Assembly: GCA_026390695.1 (NCBI GenBank)
Contig: JAPLFL010000118.1
Location: 62,001-126,000, forward strand
Length of the DNA: 64,000 nt
Direction of reading: 5' to 3'
Source: Candidatus Kapaibacterium sp.
GTDB lineage: Bacteria > Bacteroidota > Ignavibacteria > Kapaibacteriales > UBA2268
In this document: positions 53,800 to 61,017 of the stretch, piece by piece
How the letters are laid out: every line of letters starts with the position of its first letter
How positions within the stretch are numbered: the stretch's first letter is position 1
Notes under the pieces: model-generated
Told to the model about the DNA's origin: nothing
Database searches by the model: none
The model's input: the letters and a program-made list of their open reading frames with translations, nothing else
Position numbers and translations under genes: made by a program

Positions 53800-54105
53800 C
53801 TACTCCTTAAATTCGCCGTCTAATTCAAGATTAATAATCAAACTTCTCATTCTTGAATATCTGAGAACTCCCAAAATTCCTGTTATTACTGCTGCTACAA
53901 TTAGAATAATCCCAAAAATATGCAACCAAAACAAGTCGAATAGCTTGATAAAAGATAATCCGGTAATTACAAAAGTCAGAGCAGACCTTTGATATGAAAG
54001 GAATGTTTGCTCATTTGCCATAATAGAGCGTGCCGCTGATAATTGATCGTTCAAACTCAGCTTTGGGTCGATGAATTTGGAGTAATTTAATTTATATTTA
54101 TTCAT
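53800..54105 (-). CDS. DUF202 small membrane protein
   Basis: 101 residues. SIMANEQTFLSYQRSALTFVITGLSFIKLF is the DUF202 signature (ANE-R/Q-TFL-x-x-x-R-x-x-L) with the first membrane helix; a second follows at about 65-88 (FGIILIVAAVITGILGVLRY). Function is unknown. It lies nine bases after the M1 peptidase gene begins upstream on the same strand; both may share a transcript. Confidence 0.85.
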   Translation of the reverse strand: MNKYKLNYSKFIDPKLSLNDQLSAARSIMANEQTFLSYQRSALTFVITGLSFIKLFDLFWLHIFGIILIVAAVITGILGVLRYSRMRSLIINLELDGEFKE

Positions 54106-54114
54106 AATTATTTT

Positions 54115-56208
54115 TTAATTGAAAACTGAAATTTTTTCTAATTTTGATTTGTATATATAATTTAATCTGACAAAGTAAATCCCGGCATTTGGAAATAGCG
54201 CCGGAGCCAGAATCAGCATGCCTGAATTGACATTATCAGTTGAAAATATTTTTGATCCGAAAGAATCAATAATCTCGACTGATTGCGGCAATTCAGCGGT
54301 ATCGAAGCAAATATATAAATTGGAATTTGATGAAAGCGGACTTGGATAAATCTTAAGAGGGCTGCCTGAGCCATTATCAGTGATACTACTAATAACCTGC
54401 AAAACCTCACATAAAACAAAATCCTGATCAATTAAGGCTGAATCTGGCATGAAGGGAATTTTCAATGCAAAACTCTGGTCTTTTTTATTATTCAAAATTG
54501 TATCGGATCGAGAAATTTTGCCATTTTTATAAAAATCAATTTTAATAGGATTTACAAAAAGTGGAGGAGCATTCATCATGCTCTGAGTCTGCACTAATCG
54601 AATATTAAATAGTGAATCTTTTTGAAAATTATTTGTATTCTGATAAACAATATATTGAGCATGACCAGCTGAATAGAGCCACTGAGTGAAGAAAGTATCC
54701 AAATTCATCAAAGGTGATTTTATTTTGCTTTTCATAAAAGTCTTGAATTGCTCAGTATTTATTGTTGTATAGCGATAAGTTTGGAACAAATCTTTCATTG
54801 CGTTTATAAAAAGCGTATCTCCGCAATAGTGGCGCAACATGTGATATACCCATGCACCTTTTTCATAAATTATAACAGCATAATTTCCAAAAGCATCGTT
54901 TTTATCAACTCCATAAATAGGAGCATTACTAAATGCCTGATAGCTTAAATAATGATTCTTAAAGTTTTGGAAGTCCGCGACACTGGCACTTTTTCCTTTA
55001 TCATACTCATCCCAAAGTGTTGTAACCCAGTCTGCACCACCTTCGTTAAACCAAATATCGTTCCAGGTCTCACATGTGGTTAAATCACCAATCCATTGAT
55101 GAGCAGTCTCATGGACAACCACTCCTTCGTTATAATTCCTTAAATAATCTCTGTAAAGCATTGTAATTGTCTGATTTTCCATCCCACCGTAAAAAAACGG
55201 ACTGATGGCTACCAAACCATACTTCTCAAATGGATATTCTCCGAATTTTGAGGCTAAGAATTCCATATATTTTGTTACATTTTTATAAACATTTCTGGCA
55301 TGATAACCATCGCTATTAGTGCTGCTATCCAGATCATTATGCCAAAAATAATATTGAACTTCTACGGTTTCGCTGGGATTTGTAACTTTGTGGTACCAGT
55401 GAGAATAAGTATCGAATTTCGTAGCCGTTGCATTAATTAAATAAAGACAAATAGGAATATCGGTACGCCACTGGAAAATTGAAGAAGTATCATCGCTGAA
55501 AACTGACTGCCTGAGCCCGTTAGCAATTGCAGTAAATCCCCATGGAACTCTCACATTCATAGTCATGGTTTGTTTTTTATTTGAGGATTGATCGCATGGA
55601 AGCCATGTGAAAGCCATATCAGGTTCGTTCATAGTATAAATCAAATTTTCGGGAGTTACAGCTCCTCTGCCGTCAACATACCCCTTTGGTGCGCTCAGTA
55701 TGCCCGTAAACTTTTTTCTGTTATATTGATACTTGATAGAAATTTTCAAACCTGTTGCTTTTTGATATGTTTTATTAAGTGAAATGGTCATTGAATCTGA
55801 CTTGATGGAGAAAGTAAGAGCTTTATTATCTGGAATTAAGGTAACGGATTTAATTATTAATGAATCGGTATCCGCATCCAGAGTGATTTTGTTAGAATTG
55901 TTAGAATCAATATTTAAGCTTATAATATTCTCTGCATCGAACTTATAATAAGGCTGGTTCAAGTTTGAAAACTTCAGCACATTATACCAATCTAAGAAAA
56001 TATTATAATCGGTGACAGTATAATTCCTCTGATAAGATGGGGTAAACTTTGATTGAAGCTGTGCAGAAGCGTCTTTAGGAATAATATTATTCTGATGTTC
56101 AATTAAAAACATACTTTTATAAGATGGTTCAAATTTAAAGTTATTATATGGCGCTTGCGCAGTCGCTGCCACAGCCAATGTTACAATGAAAAGCATTATC
56201 TTAAACAT
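54115..56208 (-). CDS. Secreted M1-family metallopeptidase with type IX sorting domain
   Basis: 697 residues. A signal peptide (1-18, LFIVTLAVAATAQA) precedes the M1 domains. GGMENQTI (341-348) is the exopeptidase motif. HETAH (366-370) with Glu389 in WFNEGGADW is the zinc site. The last 80 residues (LKIYPSPLSSNSNLYICFD to YKSKLEKISVFN) are a C-terminal sorting domain. It should be an aminopeptidase-like enzyme displayed on or released from the surface, and would complement the M14 carboxypeptidase at 37.2 kb. It lies 10 bases after trmB on the same strand. Confidence 0.92.
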   Translation of the reverse strand: MFKIMLFIVTLAVAATAQAPYNNFKFEPSYKSMFLIEHQNNIIPKDASAQLQSKFTPSYQRNYTVTDYNIFLDWYNVLKFSNLNQPYYKFDAENIISLNIDSNNSNKITLDADTDSLIIKSVTLIPDNKALTFSIKSDSMTISLNKTYQKATGLKISIKYQYNRKKFTGILSAPKGYVDGRGAVTPENLIYTMNEPDMAFTWLPCDQSSNKKQTMTMNVRVPWGFTAIANGLRQSVFSDDTSSIFQWRTDIPICLYLINATATKFDTYSHWYHKVTNPSETVEVQYYFWHNDLDSSTNSDGYHARNVYKNVTKYMEFLASKFGEYPFEKYGLVAISPFFYGGMENQTITMLYRDYLRNYNEGVVVHETAHQWIGDLTTCETWNDIWFNEGGADWVTTLWDEYDKGKSASVADFQNFKNHYLSYQAFSNAPIYGVDKNDAFGNYAVIIYEKGAWVYHMLRHYCGDTLFINAMKDLFQTYRYTTINTEQFKTFMKSKIKSPLMNLDTFFTQWLYSAGHAQYIVYQNTNNFQKDSLFNIRLVQTQSMMNAPPLFVNPIKIDFYKNGKISRSDTILNNKKDQSFALKIPFMPDSALIDQDFVLCEVLQVISSITDNGSGSPLKIYPSPLSSNSNLYICFDTAELPQSVEIIDSFGSKIFSTDNVNSGMLILAPALFPNAGIYFVRLNYIYKSKLEKISVFN

Positions 56209-56218
56209 TATATACCTT

Positions 56219-56893
56219 CTATTTAGTTGCTATTATTCTATATATTGGAATTTTGTTAGCTGAACAAAAATTCTCCTTATTTGTGCTTAGTAGCTTCCAT
56301 TCGGAGTTATCAATAATTATATTAAATTTCAATTTTTGGAATTTCTGCAATGTACTTTTATGATATTCATTAATCTCTTCCACATCAGTTGCCAGATAAA
56401 GCCTGCCATTGGGCTTTAGCACACGATGCACTTCATTTAAAAAATCAAGATCGAATGCCCGTCGCTTAACATGCCTTCTTTTATACCATGGATCCGGAAA
56501 TAAATAAAACGCAGATTCAATAGACTCATCTTGTATAAATTTAATGCCATTCGTTACACTATACCATAACACAGCACAGTTGCCAATATTCTCACCTTTA
56601 ACAATTTCACTTATCCAGTCTGTAAGCCCTTTTCTGATTTCAATTCCAAGGATATTCTTTTCAGAATTGTTTAAAGCAGTATTAAGCAGAAATATTCCAC
56701 GTCCACAGCCAATATCAAGCATATCAGGTGGATTTTTGTTAGAATAGATTTGCTCCCAATTTACAGAATCAAGTGGTAAAGGATAATTTTCAGGCTGATA
56801 TTTAAGTTCTTGAATAGAGAAATATAGATTGGGTGCGGTATGATGACGCAATCTGTGATTAAAAGGATATTTTTTTAAATCTACTTCTTCCAT
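56219..56893 (-). CDS. trmB: tRNA (guanine-N7-)-methyltransferase
   Basis: 224 residues from the ATG at 56893; an upstream in-frame ATG at 56923 would overlap mlaE by 29 bases and adds a segment not typical of the family. The SAM site is MLDIGCGRGIFLLNTA, followed by LGIEIRKGL and the TrmB signature YLFPDPWYKRRHVKRR. It makes m7G46 in tRNA. It starts one base after the mlaE stop. Confidence 0.92.
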   Translation of the reverse strand: MEEVDLKKYPFNHRLRHHTAPNLYFSIQELKYQPENYPLPLDSVNWEQIYSNKNPPDMLDIGCGRGIFLLNTALNNSEKNILGIEIRKGLTDWISEIVKGENIGNCAVLWYSVTNGIKFIQDESIESAFYLFPDPWYKRRHVKRRAFDLDFLNEVHRVLKPNGRLYLATDVEEINEYHKSTLQKFQKLKFNIIIDNSEWKLLSTNKENFCSANKIPIYRIIATK

Positions 56894-56894
56894 A

Positions 56895-57671
56895 TTATAA
56901 TAAATACCCAAAAATGGCATCAATAATTAAAATTGAAGAGGCAGTAATCGTAAAAGCGCGTACAGTACTGTTTCCAACACCTTCTGCCCCACCTGTTGTT
57001 CTAAATCCGATATGACAACCAATTAAAGCAGTAACACCGCCAAAAACAAAGGATTTTGTAAGTCCGATAATTACATCTCTTAAAGTAAAAAATCTTTGTA
57101 CTGAATCAAAAAAAGTAACAGCAGTGAAATCAAATTTTATACTTGTAAGGGCATAGCCACCAATCAAAGCCACAATATTTGAAAAAACAGCTAATACGGG
57201 CATCATAAGTAAAGCCGCCATCAGTCTGGGCATTCCAAGAAATCTGTTCTTATCAATCGCCATCATTTCGAGAGCGTCAATCTGCTCTGAGACTTGCATT
57301 GTCCCAATTTGAGCAGCCATTGCGCCTCCGATTCTTCCGGCAATAACAAGTGCTGTCAAAACCGGCGTCAGTTCAGTAAATACAACAGTTGCAATTGAAG
57401 AACCGATAAAAGGACGTGCAATTTCAACGAGATTAAATTTACTAAAAAGATTTGTAGCTTGTAAAGCAGCAATAGCTCCGGTAAAAGAGCCAATCAAAAT
57501 TACAAGTGGCAGAGAATCCGAACCTATAACTGCCATTTGTTCGAGTATTATTCTTCTGTCTTTAAACACTCTCGGGAAATATCTTAATGTGTTAATTAGC
57601 AGTAAAACAATTTGCCCGAATTCAGCAAAAAAATTATTTACTCCTGTCCCAAAACGTTCAATAGGATTCAT
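56895..57671 (-). CDS. MlaE-family ABC transporter permease
   Basis: 258 residues with five or so membrane helices. The conserved loop GRIGGAMAAQIGTMQVSEQI and then DALEMMAIDKNRFLGMPRL is the MlaE signature. IGSDSLPLVILIGSFTGAIAALQ lies near the N terminus. MlaE is the inner-membrane part of phospholipid transport systems that maintain outer-membrane asymmetry. The ATPase (mlaF) and substrate-binding (mlaD) partners are not in the window. Confidence 0.93.
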   Translation of the reverse strand: MNPIERFGTGVNNFFAEFGQIVLLLINTLRYFPRVFKDRRIILEQMAVIGSDSLPLVILIGSFTGAIAALQATNLFSKFNLVEIARPFIGSSIATVVFTELTPVLTALVIAGRIGGAMAAQIGTMQVSEQIDALEMMAIDKNRFLGMPRLMAALLMMPVLAVFSNIVALIGGYALTSIKFDFTAVTFFDSVQRFFTLRDVIIGLTKSFVFGGVTALIGCHIGFRTTGGAEGVGNSTVRAFTITASSILIIDAIFGYLL

Positions 57672-57751
57672 GTATTTAATAATTATTTAATAATTTACAA
57701 AAATACCAAATATCACAAGCACAGCCAATTATGGCAATCAAATAAATAATT

Positions 57752-58429
57752 TCAAATATCTATATTATTTTGAACATATAGCTTCATTGCGCCTGTATCA
57801 AGAGCTACCAGATTTCCTAAACCAGGTTTAGTGTTATAAACGCAGCCACCATCAAGGTAAATAAGATTATCATTTATTGAGGACGAAATTTGATTTAAAT
57901 ATTTAGGTGTATGCCCAACAATCAAACGTCTGCCACCAATCTTATCAGGTTCACAAAATGTACTTCTTAGCCAGAGCATTGTTGATTTATCTCTAAAAAT
58001 ATCATCTGCCTCAAAATCCAGTCCTGCATGCACTAAAACGAATTTTTCAAGAATAATGTAATAAGACATATTTTTTATGAAATTGTAATATTTACTATCA
58101 ATCTGGCTCAAATTTATCAAATCAAAACTATCTAAAGTTTTAAAACCTCCGTTAGAGAGCCATGCTTCGGCCTTGTAAGGATAATCAATTGCATCAAGAA
58201 GCAATTGTTCATGGTTTCCGATAATTGATTTTACAATTATCCCTTTAGAAATTAACTCAAAAATAGTATCTAACACAGACTTAGAATCAGGGCCGCGATC
58301 AATAAGATCACCTAACAAATAAACATAGTCTCCCGACATAACATGAAGCTGATTAAAAACTAATTCCCTGAATGTCTTTGCACATCCGTGAATATCTCCT
58401 ATAACATAGCTTCTATTGCTGTTGGACAT
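57752..58429 (-). CDS. PPP-family serine/threonine phosphatase (PrpA-like)
   Basis: 225 residues. All metal motifs of the PPP group are present: SYVIGDIHGCAKTF (GDxHG), YLLGDLIDRGPDS (GDxxDRG), SIIGNHEQLLLDAI (GNHE), VLVHAGLDFEA and RRLIVGHTPK. Small bacterial members act on phosphoproteins or diadenosine nucleotides (ApaH-like). It has no signal peptide. It stands alone 80 bases upstream of mlaE on the same strand. Confidence 0.92.
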   Translation of the reverse strand: MSNSNRSYVIGDIHGCAKTFRELVFNQLHVMSGDYVYLLGDLIDRGPDSKSVLDTIFELISKGIIVKSIIGNHEQLLLDAIDYPYKAEAWLSNGGFKTLDSFDLINLSQIDSKYYNFIKNMSYYIILEKFVLVHAGLDFEADDIFRDKSTMLWLRSTFCEPDKIGGRRLIVGHTPKYLNQISSSINDNLIYLDGGCVYNTKPGLGNLVALDTGAMKLYVQNNIDI

Positions 58430-58583
58430 AATTTACTCCATTTAAAATGGAAGTTTTATATTTACCTTGATAACGAAAGTATGAACTTTATTATTGATAT
58501 ATTCGTATTCTAAAATATAATATAACAAGGTTTTAACTGTTTTATTAATTAAATTAATTTTTTTAAACAATATTGAGGGTAAA

Positions 58584-59495
58584 ATGTCAATTTTATTTCT
58601 TGGAATCATAGTTTTCTTAGTTGGATTTATCGTAACTAAGATTCAGAGCCCGCTTATGCAATATAAGTCAATTATTAAGATAATAGGACTGATTCTTATA
58701 ATAGTCGGTGCATTATCAAAGAGTTTAGTTATTGTTGATCCCGGTGAAATAGGTGTGCAAGTGCTTTTCGGGCAAGTTAAGTCAGATTATCTTTCTGAAG
58801 GTATGAATATAATAAATCCATTGATGGATGTGAAGCATTTAAATGTAAAAACCTTAAATTATACTATGAGTGCTACTCATGACGAAGGGCAAAAGCAAGG
58901 GGACGACGCAATCAGGATTTTAAGCCGTGATGGACTTGAAGTCGCTATTGATCTGACTGTTCTTTACAGAATAAATTCAAGCCAAGCTCCGAATATTATG
59001 AAAACAATCGGATTAAATTTTGAGGAAAACGTGATCAGGCCTATAATTAGGACAAGAATACGTGAGAGTGCTGTCAGCTTTAATGCTATTGAACTTTATT
59101 CCACAAAACGTGAAATATTTGAGGGTGGAATTAAACTTAATCTCGAAAAAGACCTGTTGGAGCGGGGATTCATCCTCGAAAGAATTTTAGTACGTAAAAC
59201 TATGCTGCCAAACTCAGTTAAAGAATCAATAGAAAGAAAAATTAATGCCGAGCAAGATGCCGAGAGAATGAAATATGTTTTGCAAAAAGAGACACAGGAA
59301 GCCGAAAGGAAGCGTGTGGAAGCCAAGGGTATAGCTGATGGTCAGAAAATAATGAGTGAAAATCTTAATGATAAAATTTTACAATATGAAATGATCAAAG
59401 CGCAAAAAGAAATTGCTCTATCTAATAACTCAAAAATTATTATTGTTGGCAATTCAAAAGGCTCTACACCGTTTATTATAGGTCATGACAAGTAA
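58584..59495 (+). CDS. SPFH/prohibitin-family membrane protein
   Basis: 303 residues. Two hydrophobic N-terminal segments lie at about 2-17 and 29-48. The SPFH (band 7) domain starts with VDPGEIGVQVLFGQV and runs to about 215 (LTVLYRINSSQAP; RTRIRESAVSFNAIELYSTKR). A charged coiled coil with Glu/Arg/Ala repeats follows (INAEQDAERMKYVLQKETQE). Such proteins form large ring-like membrane assemblies and often hold proteases like FtsH. It precedes the OstA-like gene by 21 bases on the same strand. Confidence 0.9.
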   Translation: MSILFLGIIVFLVGFIVTKIQSPLMQYKSIIKIIGLILIIVGALSKSLVIVDPGEIGVQVLFGQVKSDYLSEGMNIINPLMDVKHLNVKTLNYTMSATHDEGQKQGDDAIRILSRDGLEVAIDLTVLYRINSSQAPNIMKTIGLNFEENVIRPIIRTRIRESAVSFNAIELYSTKREIFEGGIKLNLEKDLLERGFILERILVRKTMLPNSVKESIERKINAEQDAERMKYVLQKETQEAERKRVEAKGIADGQKIMSENLNDKILQYEMIKAQKEIALSNNSKIIIVGNSKGSTPFIIGHDK

Positions 59496-59516
59496 AAAAT
59501 AAAATTATCGTATTAT

Positions 59517-60866
59517 ATGAAGTTTATTCTCAGAATATTTCTGCTATTTTCGTTTACAACTGCTGCACATGCTTTTCAGGTTGATGAGGAAAGTATGAAA
59601 AAAGAGCCTATAATTTTAAAATATGCTGATAGTCTCGTTGGTAGCGAGGCTATCGGTGAAAAAATTAAAAAATATTATGGTCATGTTAAGTTCAGACAAG
59701 GCAGCATGGAGGTTTCATGCGACAAAGCCGTTCAATTTATTGATTTGAATAAAGCCGAACTTATCGGAAACGTTATCGTAACTCAAGATACAATGATTCT
59801 CAAGTCTCCACGTATATTTTATAACGGGAATACAAGAATAGCTGAGGCTTTGGACAGTTTATATCTAATTGACGGAAAAACTAAATTAGCCTCTTCTCGT
59901 GGAATATATAGCACCAGTAGCAAGATAGCAGACTTTTTACAAAATGTAACAGTCGAAGATGACTCATCATTAATTGTTGCAGATAGAATTATTTATCAGC
60001 GGAAAACTCGTGTGAGCAACGCTTATGGCAATGTAAACGTTTTTGGAAAATTCTCTAATTCTATTCTAACAGGTGATACGGTTTATAACGCACCTTCTTC
60101 AAACTACACACGTGCAACGGGTTCTCCAAGGTTATTTCAGATTGATACAAGTTCCCGCAAAGATTCCGTTGTTATGAAAATGGATAAGAAAACGCTGCTG
60201 TTAGACTCTTCGGAGCGTATTTCCAAATTAACTTTTGATACTCTTTTCGTAAAATGCGATACAATGGAACTGATGCGAAGTTATGAGGAAAGTATCTTCA
60301 AATTTATTGGGAATCCTGAGATAGTCCGCAATAGCACATGCACTAAGTCAAAATATGCTGTTTTTAACAAAAGAAAAGAATACTTTGCTTTAAGTGGTGA
60401 TCCAGTGATTTGGTACGATTCAACGCAGCTTTACGCAGATTCTTCTATTATATTTTTGCATAATAATAGATTAAAAGCAATAAGTTCAATTGGGAATGCA
60501 ATCGCCGTATCCTGCAATGACAGCGCCAATCCATCCCGCAAAGATCAATTATCCGGAAAAAAGATATTTCTTTTTTTTGAAAATGACAGTATGCGATATA
60601 TTTCAAGTTCACAGGAAGCAAAAAGTCTTTACTTCATGGATGATGACGGTGAACCGAACGGAGGCTCTAAAATCATGGCTGACTCTATCTTTATCGATTT
60701 TAAAGATAACAAACCTTTTGAAATATCTTGGCTCGGCGGAGCTCAAGGAGATTTTTATCCCGAAAATGTGATTTCATCTTCGCTGAAAACATACTATCTT
60801 CCAAATTTCAGATGGAGTGAAAAAAAACCGCAAAAGAGTCATTTATCCTTACGAAATCACAAATGA
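59517..60866 (+). CDS. OstA/LptA-like protein
   Basis: 449 residues with a signal peptide (RIFLLFSFTTAAHA). Repeating beta strands of the OstA fold are seen: YYGHVKFRQGSMEVSCDKAV, LIGNVIVTQDTMILKSPRI and VADRIIYQRKTRVSNAYGN. They describe a groove-like jellyroll as in LptA and the N-terminal domain of LptD, which carry lipopolysaccharide across the periplasm. It is longer than LptA of E. coli (about 185) and lacks the large barrel of LptD; such extended forms are seen in the FCB group. Function in lipopolysaccharide transport is inferred. Confidence 0.8.
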   Translation: MKFILRIFLLFSFTTAAHAFQVDEESMKKEPIILKYADSLVGSEAIGEKIKKYYGHVKFRQGSMEVSCDKAVQFIDLNKAELIGNVIVTQDTMILKSPRIFYNGNTRIAEALDSLYLIDGKTKLASSRGIYSTSSKIADFLQNVTVEDDSSLIVADRIIYQRKTRVSNAYGNVNVFGKFSNSILTGDTVYNAPSSNYTRATGSPRLFQIDTSSRKDSVVMKMDKKTLLLDSSERISKLTFDTLFVKCDTMELMRSYEESIFKFIGNPEIVRNSTCTKSKYAVFNKRKEYFALSGDPVIWYDSTQLYADSSIIFLHNNRLKAISSIGNAIAVSCNDSANPSRKDQLSGKKIFLFFENDSMRYISSSQEAKSLYFMDDDGEPNGGSKIMADSIFIDFKDNKPFEISWLGGAQGDFYPENVISSSLKTYYLPNFRWSEKKPQKSHLSLRNHK

Positions 60867-61017
60867 TGTGTAAATTATTGTACACATTCGTACATTGAAA
60901 AATAATTATTTCGCATTATTAAGTAATTAAATTGATTTTGTACTGTTATTTCGAAAATGTTACTTTGATAAATGTCAATTTTTTCTGAAATTTGTCAAAA
61001 ATAATCAGGAGTTGTTT